Origin: an uncultured Oribacterium sp.
Lineage (GTDB): Bacteria; Bacillota; Clostridia; Lachnospirales; Lachnospiraceae
DNA: 11,313 nucleotides
Direction of reading: 5' to 3'
NCBI GenBank assembly: GCA_900772695.1
Contig: CAAGRO010000435.1
Coordinates: 1 to 11,313 of the forward strand
In this document: in pieces, positions 5,333 through 11,313 of the stretch
How positions within the stretch are numbered: position 1 is the first letter of the stretch
How the letters are laid out: every line of letters starts with the position of its first letter
The notes under the pieces: model-generated
Databases searched by the model: none
Told to the model about the DNA's origin: nothing
The model's input: the letters and a program-made list of their open reading frames with translations, nothing else
Translations under genes and position numbers: made by a program

Positions 5333-8300
5333 TCACGCATCGAGCTGATCCGCGACGAGATCCACCGACACGAGCGTCGACACACCCTTCTCCTGCATGG
5401 TGATTCCGAACAGGCGATCCGCATTCTCCATGGTACCACGACGGTGCGTGATGACGATGAACTGCGTCTGGTTCAGATTATGCAGGTACTCGGCGAAACG
5501 CGAAACGTTCGAGTCGTCGAGTGCCGCCTCGATCTCGTCGAGGAGACAGAACGGCGACGGCTTCAGACACTGAATCGCAAACAGCAGCGCGATCGCCGTC
5601 AGCGCCTTCTCACCACCCGACAGCTGCATCATGTTCTGCAGCTTCTTTCCAGGCGGCTCGGCGATGATCGAAATCGAGGTCGTCAGCACATCCGGATCCG
5701 AGGTATCAAGCTCCAGACGGCCCTGACCGCCACCGAAAAGGATCTTGAAGGTCTTGTCAAACTCAACCTGGATCCGCTGGAAGTTCTCGTTGAACTGCTT
5801 GCGCATCCCCTGGTCGAGCTCCTCGATCACCTTGCCGAGCGACTTCGCGGACTCCGTGAGGTCGAGGTACTGATTATTCAGGAACTCGTAACGCTCACTG
5901 ACCTCCTTGTACTGCTCGATCGCGTCGACATTGACCGGACCGAGCGCCTTCAGCTGATTCTTCAGCTTCGTCACGAGCGAGCGCACCTCCGAAGTATTCT
6001 TATACTCCTCAGAATAGCGCTTCTTCGCTTCATCGAAGGTGAGCCCGTACTCGTCGAACATGTAGCTTGTGAGCTTGTCGATCTTGTCGTCGAGCTTCTC
6101 CTTCTTATTCTGTACACGCATCGACTCCTTCTCCATATCGAGCAGTCGCTGCGAGATCTCATCCTTGCGTCCGAAGAAGGACTTCCGCTCGGCGACGAGC
6201 TTCTCCTTCTCCTCCGTGGCCCGCGCCGTCTCCGCCTGGGCCTCTGCCGCCACGTTGTCTGCATTGGCGATCAGATCCTGGAGCTCCGTGATGCGATCCG
6301 CCTTCTCTGCGAGCACCTGGTCGCTGTTCTGCTGCGCATCCTCCATCTCGCCCTTCTCGGTCGTGAGGGCCTCGAGCTCGCCATTCAGGCGGTGCAGGGT
6401 CTCCGTCACGAAGTCGGTTCGGGTCGACAGGGACGAGTACTCGACGTTGATCTGGGACGCAATCGCCATCGTTTTCGTGTTCTGGTCGAGCTTCAGCTGC
6501 TCGATCTCCTCGTGGTGCGCATCCACGGACGCCTTCGCGAGCGCACGACGGTTCTCGCCCTCTGAGAGCTTCGCACGCAGCGCCGCAGCCTGCTTCTCAC
6601 CCTCGAGCATCTGCGCCTCGATCTCGTCGAGCTCACGCTTCCGGCCCATCAGATTCGAGCTGTTTCGGAAGGCACCACCCGAGATCGAACCGCCCGGATT
6701 CAGCTGCTCGCCCTCGAGCGTCACGATGCGGAGGCTCTGCCGGTACTTCCGCTGGATCTGCAGTGCGTTGTCAATGTTGTCGACCACGAGCACACGGCCC
6801 AGCAGGAACTCTGCGAGGCTGATGTACTTCCGGTCGAGCTCAATGAGGTCGCACGCGAGTCCGATGGCGCCGCGCTCATGCGACGCCTGCTCACAGTTGT
6901 TATCGCGGCGTCCGCGAATGTTGCTGAGCGGGAGGAAGGTGGCACGTCCGTAGCGATGCTGCTTCAGGAACTGGACCATGTCCTTCGCCGTCGCCTCGTC
7001 CTCGGTGACGACGTTCTGAATCGCACCGCCGAGGGCCGTCTCGATCGCGGTCTCGTACTTCGCCGGTACCTCGATGAGGTCCGCCACGACGCCGAGGATA
7101 CCGCGTCTCCGGTCGCGCTGGTCCATGACCATCTTGACCGCATTGCCGTAGCCCTCATAGCGCTCCGCGAGGTTTCGCAGGGTCTCGAGACGATTCTTGA
7201 GACGATCGAGCTCACGGTTCTTCTCGACGATGCGCTCACGCAGCTGCTGATTCTCGGTGCCAAGCCGATCCACCAGCGCGGTATCACTCGCGATGATGGC
7301 ATTGACCTCCTCGAGGCGCTGACCGAGCGCGGCGAGCTCCTTCCGCTGGTCCTCGATGTTCGTGAGGAAGCGGTCGTTCTTCACCGGGGAGCTCGTCTCG
7401 GCTTCCTTCACCGGACGCTCCTCGAGCTCGAAGTCCGGGCCCATGCAGCTCGACACGGTGAGCTCAGTCTCGTCCATCGTGGAGCCGATCATCTCGAGAT
7501 CGAGATCGATGTTCTCCATCATCTCGTCGGTCGCTGCCTTGTTGTCGCGGATGAAGGTGATCTGGTCGCGGATCCAGCGGAGGAGACTCCGGTTATCCTC
7601 GATCTGCGCGATCCGGTCAAACACATCCTTTCCGAGGGCGTTGATGCGCTGCGTATAGTGCAGTGCGTTGTTCTTTTCGGTGTTGATCTGCTCGTTCAGG
7701 ACGTCGATCTGTCCCTGCAGGTTCGTCTTCAGGACGTCAGACTGACTGACGGTGTCCTTCGCCTGCTGGAGCTTCTCGTCGAGGGCGTGGATCTGCTCCT
7801 CGAGCTCGTTGTACTTGCCATTCAGCTGCTCGGACTCCTGCTTGATCGCGGCGAGGTCCTGCTCGACGGTGTCTGCATTGGCATTTACCGTATCAAGGCC
7901 CTTCAGTGTGTCCTCCATGTCGCGCACGAAGAGGTTTGCGTCGGCGTTCACGAGCTCGTCACGGATCGACAGGTACTCGCGGGCCTGCTCGGACTGCCGC
8001 TTCAGCGGGCCCACCTGGCGCTCGAGCTCGGTGAGGATGTCCGTCACACGCGTGAGGTTCGCTTCCTCGTCGCTGAGCTTCTTCTCCGCGAGGGCCTTCC
8101 GGCGCTTGAACTTCACGATGCCGACGGCCTCGTCGAAGAGGTCACGACGCTCCTCCGGCTTACCGGAGAGGATCTTGTCGACCTGTCCCTGTCCGATGAT
8201 GGAGTAGCCGTCCTTACCGATACCGGTATCGTAGAAAAGCTCGTTGATGTCCTTCAGACGACACTCGGTGCCGTTCAGCATGTACTCGGACTCACCGGAG

Positions 8301-8617
8301 CGGTAGAGACGACGGGAAACCGTCACCTCGTCGTAGTCGATGTTCAGGATGCGGTCCGAATTATCGAGGGTGATCGCCACGAAGGCCGAGCTCTGCGGGC
8401 GGCGAAGCTGCGTGCCGGCGAAGATGACGTCCTGCATGGAGCTTCCACGCAGCTGCTTCACCTTCTGCTCACCAAGTACCCAGCGCACCGCGTCGGAGAT
8501 GTTCGACTTACCGGAGCCGTTCGGGCCGACGATGCCCGTGATGCCCTTACTGAAATCCAGGACCGTCTTGTTCGCAAAGGACTTGAAGCCCTGAATCTCA
8601 ATAGATTTTAAATACAT
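5333..8617 (-). CDS. smc: chromosome segregation protein SMC (condensin ATPase)
   Basis: SMC forms the ATP-driven dimer that, with ScpA and ScpB, folds and separates chromosomes. The N-terminal head has Walker A GPNGSGKSN (31-39) and the Q-loop region IIGQGQVDKIL (140-150). The C-terminal head has GPVNVDAIEQY (893-903), signature LSGGEKALTAIALLFA (999-1014) and Walker B CLLDEIEAALDDSN (1024-1037). The hinge runs from about 487 (YEGYGNAVKM) to 655 (LNPGGSISGGAF at 639-650). At 1094 residues it is about 90 shorter than B. subtilis SMC (1186). The C-terminal arm between hinge and head is notably short, and residues about 371-418 interrupt the N-terminal coiled coil with an acidic, Pro- and Ser-rich stretch. 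The ATG at 8617 overlaps the end of rnc by 20 bp and has only a weak AGG upstream, so translation is probably coupled. Confidence 0.97.
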   Translation of the reverse strand: MYLKSIEIQGFKSFANKTVLDFSKGITGIVGPNGSGKSNISDAVRWVLGEQKVKQLRGSSMQDVIFAGTQLRRPQSSAFVAITLDNSDRILNIDYDEVTVSRRLYRSGESEYMLNGTECRLKDINELFYDTGIGKDGYSIIGQGQVDKILSGKPEERRDLFDEAVGIVKFKRRKALAEKKLSDEEANLTRVTDILTELERQVGPLKRQSEQAREYLSIRDELVNADANLFVRDMEDTLKGLDTVNANADTVEQDLAAIKQESEQLNGKYNELEEQIHALDEKLQQAKDTVSQSDVLKTNLQGQIDVLNEQINTEKNNALHYTQRINALGKDVFDRIAQIEDNRSLLRWIRDQITFIRDNKAATDEMMENIDLDLEMIGSTMDETELTVSSCMGPDFELEERPVKEAETSSPVKNDRFLTNIEDQRKELAALGQRLEEVNAIIASDTALVDRLGTENQQLRERIVEKNRELDRLKNRLETLRNLAERYEGYGNAVKMVMDQRDRRRGILGVVADLIEVPAKYETAIETALGGAIQNVVTEDEATAKDMVQFLKQHRYGRATFLPLSNIRGRRDNNCEQASHERGAIGLACDLIELDRKYISLAEFLLGRVLVVDNIDNALQIQRKYRQSLRIVTLEGEQLNPGGSISGGAFRNSSNLMGRKRELDEIEAQMLEGEKQAAALRAKLSEGENRRALAKASVDAHHEEIEQLKLDQNTKTMAIASQINVEYSSLSTRTDFVTETLHRLNGELEALTTEKGEMEDAQQNSDQVLAEKADRITELQDLIANADNVAAEAQAETARATEEKEKLVAERKSFFGRKDEISQRLLDMEKESMRVQNKKEKLDDKIDKLTSYMFDEYGLTFDEAKKRYSEEYKNTSEVRSLVTKLKNQLKALGPVNVDAIEQYKEVSERYEFLNNQYLDLTESAKSLGKVIEELDQGMRKQFNENFQRIQVEFDKTFKILFGGGQGRLELDTSDPDVLTTSISIIAEPPGKKLQNMMQLSGGEKALTAIALLFAIQCLKPSPFCLLDEIEAALDDSNVSRFAEYLHNLNQTQFIVITHRRGTMENADRLFGITMQEKGVSTLVSVDLVADQLDA

Positions 8618-9305
8618 AACCTGTTTCCGCCTTGATACGCTTTAATGTCTGGTAGGCTGCGCCCTGCTCGCCCTTCTTCTTACTGGAGCCCTCGCCGATC
8701 CCGTAGGCCTCCCCGTCGATCACCGCCTCGACACGATAGTAACGGTCGTGACATGGACCGGACTCCTCGATGACACGGTACTCGAGGGACTTCTTGTTCT
8801 GTGACACGTACTCCTGCAGTACCGTCTTCGCATCACGATAGAGCCCTGCGTTCTCGATGTCGCAGAGCACGAAACGACGCACGAACTTCTCCGCCGGTGC
8901 GAAGCCACCGTCGAGGTACATCGCGCCGATCACGGACTCGAAGGCATCCGAAATGACGGAATCCCGCCGGTTGATACCCTCCCGCGCCTCGCCCTTTCCG
9001 AGGATGATGTAATCACCAAGGTTCACCTTTCGGGCTGCCTCCGCGAGCGTCGGCTCACATACCAGTGCGGCACGAATCTTGGTCATGACACCCTCCTGAA
9101 TCACCGGACGGCGGTTGAAAAGAAACACGCTGGAAACCAGCTCCAGCACAGCATCCCCGAGAAACTCCAGACGCTGATTCGACGCCTCCTTCGGCTCCCC
9201 GCTCTCATTACTGTACGAAGGATGCGTCAACGCATGCTTCAGAAGAGACACATCACGGAAATGATACCCGATGGCCTCCTGTAAAATATCTAAATTCTGT
9301 TCCAT
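8598..9305 (-). CDS. rnc: ribonuclease III
   Basis: RNase III cuts double-stranded RNA, including rRNA precursors and structured mRNA leaders. The 235-residue protein is normal in length. The nuclease domain has the signature NQRLEFLGDAVLEL (43-56), giving Glu47 and Asp51, and SDAFESVIGAMYLDGG (119-134), giving Asp120 and Glu123. These match E. coli Glu41, Asp45, Asp114 and Glu117, so the active site is intact. A C-terminal double-stranded RNA-binding domain runs from DAKTVLQEYV (158-167) to GSSKKKGEQGAAYQTLKRI (206-224). The start at ATG 9305 has AAGGAG 5 nt upstream. Its last codons overlap the smc start. A large hairpin element begins just upstream of the ribosome binding site, so autoregulation by self-cleavage is plausible but not shown. 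Confidence 0.98.
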   Translation of the reverse strand: MEQNLDILQEAIGYHFRDVSLLKHALTHPSYSNESGEPKEASNQRLEFLGDAVLELVSSVFLFNRRPVIQEGVMTKIRAALVCEPTLAEAARKVNLGDYIILGKGEAREGINRRDSVISDAFESVIGAMYLDGGFAPAEKFVRRFVLCDIENAGLYRDAKTVLQEYVSQNKKSLEYRVIEESGPCHDRYYRVEAVIDGEAYGIGEGSSKKKGEQGAAYQTLKRIKAETGYVFKIY

Positions 9306-9321
9306 AAATCTCCTTTACTCC

Positions 9322-9484
9322 AGAAGCATGACATGGAGGGTACAGCTCACTTAGTTCAAAGTACAGAACCCAGTGTAGTGTCCGTGTCCGTCTATGCAGA
9401 GCAAGTCTGCATGCCTGACGCGGACACTACGCTGGAACCTGTTCTTTGAATGCGCAAGCTTGTACCCTCCAAGCTCCTGCTTCT
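9322..9484 (-). repeat. large hairpin element, family 2, copy 2 (acpP-rnc spacer)
   Basis: This is the reverse-oriented partner of the element at 5147-5329. The outer arms (AGAAGCA..TGGAGGGTAC from 9322; GTACCCTCCA..TGCTTCT to 9484) pair with a few mismatches. Conserved blocks 9346-9370 and 9435-9457 match the other copy at 24 of 25 and 22 of 23 bases. Between them is a copy-specific stem, CCAGTGTAGTGTCCG (9370-9384) with CGGACACTACGCTGG (9421-9435), topped by ATGCAGA-GCAAG-TCTGCAT (9394-9412). The apex CAGRCTTGCYCTG-like core, read on the minus strand, resembles that of the other copy. In the acpP-to-rnc transcript it would form a near-continuous hairpin ending about 5 nt upstream of the rnc ribosome binding site. 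Confidence 0.85.
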
Positions 9485-9530
9485 TCAGTTTTAAGATTCC
9501 AAAATCACTTATTGACGATATATGATGCAA

Positions 9531-9767
9531 TCAATTATTGACCGCTTCCTTGATGGCGTCGACCGCATCCTGAACGGTGCTCATGTGCTCGGTGGCGTCA
9601 TCCGGTACCTGGATACCGAAGGTATCCTCGATGGCCATCACGACCTGTACGACGTCAAGGGAGTCCATCTCGAGGTCATCCACGAAGCGCGCCTCCGGGG
9701 TGATCTTCGCCGGATCCACACGCGGTACCTCCTTCACGATAATCTGCTTCAGCTTCTCAAATTCCAT
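9531..9767 (-). CDS. acpP: acyl carrier protein
   Basis: This is the small acidic protein that carries growing fatty acyl chains on a 4'-phosphopantetheine arm. The 78-residue length is typical. The attachment motif DSLD is at residues 35-38, with Ser36 as the modified residue, as in E. coli AcpP. The surrounding helices, FVDDLEMDSLDVVQVVMAIE and FGIQVPDDATEHMSTVQDAV, are standard. The start at ATG 9767 has AGGAG 5 nt upstream. It lies between plsX, whose product takes acyl groups from acyl-ACP, and rnc, as in many Firmicutes. A terminator-like palindrome lies between plsX and acpP, so its higher demand may be met by partial separation from plsX; this is inference. Confidence 0.97.
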   Translation of the reverse strand: MEFEKLKQIIVKEVPRVDPAKITPEARFVDDLEMDSLDVVQVVMAIEDTFGIQVPDDATEHMSTVQDAVDAIKEAVNN

Positions 9768-9781
9768 AGCTTCTCCTATCT

Positions 9782-9797
9782 GACCGGTTCGCCGGTC
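9782..9797 (-). other. small hairpin in the acpP leader
   Basis: GACCGG-CGAA-CCGGTC on the minus strand forms a perfect 6-bp stem with a four-base loop immediately upstream of the acpP ribosome binding site. A wider AAACCC/GGGTTT pair (about 9811-9840) lies just before it. It could affect mRNA stability or translation of acpP; no known riboregulator family is recognised. Confidence 0.35.
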
Positions 9798-9845
9798 CTG
9801 TTTGCTATTTTAAACCCTGTCTATTCGACTTTTCGGGTTTCGCTC

Positions 9846-9874
9846 CAGTTTATGGGGTCTGACCCCATAAACTG
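9846..9874. repeat. GGGGTC palindrome, copy 1
   Basis: CAGTTTATGGGGTC (9846-9859) and GACCCCATAAACTG (9861-9874) are perfect 14-bp arms around a single T. The core TGGGGTCTGACCCCA recurs at 9905-9919 with the central base changed. On the minus strand it is not followed by a T-tract, so it is less terminator-like than its neighbour. Confidence 0.8.
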
Positions 9875-9894
9875 CAACTTTAGATTCTGTTTAT

Positions 9895-9922
9895 AAAAAT
9901 TTAATGGGGTCAGACCCCATTA
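9895..9922 (-). terminator. rho-independent terminator-like palindrome after plsX (GGGGTC palindrome, copy 2)
   Basis: On the minus strand TAATGGGGTC-T-GACCCCATTA (9922-9902) is followed by AATTTTTA. A G/C-rich 8-10-bp stem with a following T run fits an intrinsic terminator or attenuator 8 bp after the plsX stop codon. Read-through into acpP is likely, since the pair is normally co-transcribed. Confidence 0.55.
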
Positions 9923-9930
9923 CGAAATTC

Positions 9931-10992
9931 TTAAGATTCGGTCGGCTGCGCGGCTTCTTCTGCGCGGGCGTTCTCAGCTTCGATGCTGGCAGCGATCTTC
10001 TGGACCGCGTCGGCGTGGACGAAGTCGTAGCACTGCTGGATGGCGTGGGTGATTTCGCGGCCGTCGGTGTTGCCGTGGACCTTCACGACGAGACCACGGA
10101 GACCGAGGATCGGTGCACCGCCGTACTGCTTCGCATCGAACTTCTTCATCGTGCCCTTGAGGGTGCCCTTGATGAGCGCACCGCCGATGAGGGAGATCGG
10201 GGTGGACTTGATGGCGCTCATGATCTCACCGAGGAGCATCTTACCGACGCCCTCATACATCTTCAGGATGCAGTTGCCGACGAAGGCGTCACATACGACG
10301 ACGTCGCAGGCACCGAAGGAAATCTCACGTGCCTCGCAGGAGCCGATGAAGTTGATGTCCTTCACTTCCTTGAGGAGCGGCATGGTCTCCTTCACGAGAG
10401 CATTGCCCTTCTCCTCCTCGGCACCGACATTGACGAGGCCGACCGTCGGGTTCTGGATGCCGCAGACCTCCTTCATATAGATGGAGCCCATCTTTGCGTA
10501 CTGGACCAGCCACTCCGGCTTGGCGTCAACATTGGCACCACTGTCGAGCAGCAGGGTCACGCCCTTGCTGGTCGGAATCAGTGCGCCGAACGGTGGACGT
10601 GGCACACCCTTCGCACGACCGATGATGAGCTGGCCGCCGGCGAGAATCGCACCGCTGGAGCCCGCGGAAATGAAGGCATCGGCATGGCCCTCCTTCACGA
10701 AATGAAGCGCCTTCACGATGCTGGAATCCTTCTTACGACGGATCGCAAGCACCGGTGCCTCATGCAGGGAAATCACCTCCGCCGCATCACAGATCTCGAC
10801 ACGCGCCGCGAGATCCGCCTCGGACACGCCCGCCGCCTTCGCGTTTTTCAGAAGCTCCTCCTTCAGAAGCCCCTCCGGACCGAAAAGAAAAAGCTTCGTA
10901 TCTTTCGTAGCTGCAAGGGAACGAAGCGCACCATCCATGATCGCGGACGGCGCGTTATCACCACCCATACAGTCGATTGCTATTCTGACCAT
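9931..10992 (-). CDS. plsX: phosphate acyltransferase PlsX
   Basis: PlsX converts acyl-ACP and phosphate to acyl-phosphate, the donor used by PlsY for the first acylation of glycerol 3-phosphate; it is a peripheral membrane enzyme. The protein has 353 residues, slightly longer than usual (about 330-345), with an Ala/Glu-rich tail. Visible family features are the N-terminal IAIDCMGGDNAP (4-15), DAFISAGSSGAILAGG (usually SAGNTGA), RPPFGALIPT, LLDSGANVDAKPEWLVQYAKMG, VGLVNVGAEEEKGN and CDVVVCDAFVGNCILKMYEG. The start at ATG 10992 has GGAG 4 nt upstream. It is the first gene of the visible run, with a probable promoter about 115 bp upstream. The rpmF gene that often precedes it in Clostridia is not present in this window. 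Confidence 0.97.
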   Translation of the reverse strand: MVRIAIDCMGGDNAPSAIMDGALRSLAATKDTKLFLFGPEGLLKEELLKNAKAAGVSEADLAARVEICDAAEVISLHEAPVLAIRRKKDSSIVKALHFVKEGHADAFISAGSSGAILAGGQLIIGRAKGVPRPPFGALIPTSKGVTLLLDSGANVDAKPEWLVQYAKMGSIYMKEVCGIQNPTVGLVNVGAEEEKGNALVKETMPLLKEVKDINFIGSCEAREISFGACDVVVCDAFVGNCILKMYEGVGKMLLGEIMSAIKSTPISLIGGALIKGTLKGTMKKFDAKQYGGAPILGLRGLVVKVHGNTDGREITHAIQQCYDFVHADAVQKIAASIEAENARAEEAAQPTES

Positions 10993-11105
10993 AATACTCC
11001 TTTTTGATCGAAGACTGCTGCATCCGGCATTTCGTGCTGCTATTCATCGCTATCGCTCTGACTCTGGATGCACACATCTCGAATTTAACATCAAAACATC
11101 ATTTA

Positions 11106-11134
11106 ATTCTAATATGAACACAGTGATTTTGCAA
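11106..11134 (-). promoter_or_regulatory. probable promoter for plsX
   Basis: On the minus strand TTGCAA (11134-11129), exactly 17 bp, then TAGAAT (11111-11106) is a good sigma-70 match, giving a leader of about 105 nt before plsX. It lies between plsX and the hairpin element at the right edge. The rest of the 10993-11184 stretch shows no gene and no strong structure. Confidence 0.6.
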
Positions 11135-11184
11135 GAATTGCATTTACGGTTCAGACAGAGACCCGAGAGGAGCTGCATCAGGAA

Positions 11185-11313
11185 CCATACGTAGAGGACG
11201 TGTAAAATCAAGCCAGGTCCCCTTAGCGGCACTTGGTGTTATCTCTCATTGGAACCCTCTGTCAACGCTGAGTTTTCATAAAGAAAACTCAGCGATTGCA
11301 GAGGGCCTAGTGC
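11185..11313 (-). repeat. giant hairpin element, family 1, copy 2 (cut by the window edge)
   Basis: Read on the minus strand this matches 4018-4141 almost end to end, from the TAGGCCCTCTGCAATCGCTG block through GGTTCCAA.GAGAGATA and CACCAAGT to CCTCT.CGTATGG. The apical stem is a perfect 12 bp, 11266-11277 with 11283-11294, loop ATAAA, enclosed by CCCTCT/AGAGGG (11255-11260, 11300-11305). The middle stem only begins here: GCAC (11229-11232) pairs with the last bases GTGC (11310-11313), where the other copy has GTAC/GTAC. The remaining arms would lie beyond the window. It lies upstream of the plsX promoter. Confidence 0.8.

Noticed and set aside
5291..6565. 424-residue plus-strand open frame opposite the smc 3' end
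   Set aside because: It has the same shadow composition (Leu/Arg/Glu-rich), no ribosome binding site, and starts inside the hairpin repeat.
6878..8611. 577-residue open frame on the plus strand opposite smc
   Set aside because: It mirrors the smc coding strand, is dominated by Leu/Val/Asp/Arg runs from reverse-read GC-rich codons, and shows no family motifs. The smc frame has complete ATPase and hinge motifs.
9904..11007. 367-residue plus-strand frame opposite plsX, and the frame ending at 9896
   Set aside because: Both begin or end in the GGGGTC palindromes (giving MGSDPI-type peptides) and are shadows of plsX and acpP.
11050..11232. 60-residue minus-strand frame upstream of plsX with a hydrophobic start
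   Set aside because: It starts inside the repeat element, crosses the plsX promoter, and has no good ribosome binding site; a leader peptide cannot be supported.

Overview
The window is a single run of minus-strand housekeeping genes in the order plsX, acpP, rnc, smc, ftsY, ylxM, ffh, rpsP, khpA (ylqC), rimM, trmD, read from the right edge to the left. This is the classical Firmicutes arrangement. The protein sequences, the GC-rich third codon positions and the AGGAG-type ribosome binding sites fit a GC-rich member of the Clostridia, perhaps a Lachnospiraceae-like lineage; the family-level placement is an inference. No plus-strand gene is supported.

Layout, left to right: trmD is partial (1-599) and ends in a foldback join at the window edge. 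A 62-bp tandem repeat (627-785) separates it from rimM (809-1333). Then come khpA (1366-1593), rpsP (1617-1856), a hairpin-rich spacer, ffh (2026-3411), a second 62-bp tandem duplication (3448-3563), ylxM (3555-3869) with a strong promoter, a giant hairpin element (3928-4181), ftsY (4178-5050), a large hairpin element (5147-5329), smc (5333-8617), rnc (8598-9305, overlapping smc), another large hairpin element (9322-9484), acpP (9531-9767), two GGGGTC palindromes (9846-9922), plsX (9931-10992), its probable promoter (11106-11134), and the first half of another giant hairpin element running off the right edge.

The genes form connected modules. PlsX and AcpP supply acyl groups for phospholipid synthesis. 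RNase III and SMC serve RNA processing and chromosome organisation. FtsY, YlxM and Ffh form the signal recognition particle pathway. S16, KhpA, RimM and TrmD serve ribosome and tRNA maturation.

The genes are ordinary; the spacers are not. Nearly every larger spacer is filled by inverted or tandem repeats. Two families stand out, each with two copies in opposite orientation (3928-4181 with 11185-11313, and 5147-5329 with 9322-9484). In both, short blocks are conserved between copies while the flanking stems differ in sequence yet stay self-complementary. That pattern suggests selection on fold, as in a structured RNA or a hairpin-type non-autonomous mobile element. One copy abuts the rnc ribosome binding site and is a candidate RNase III target.
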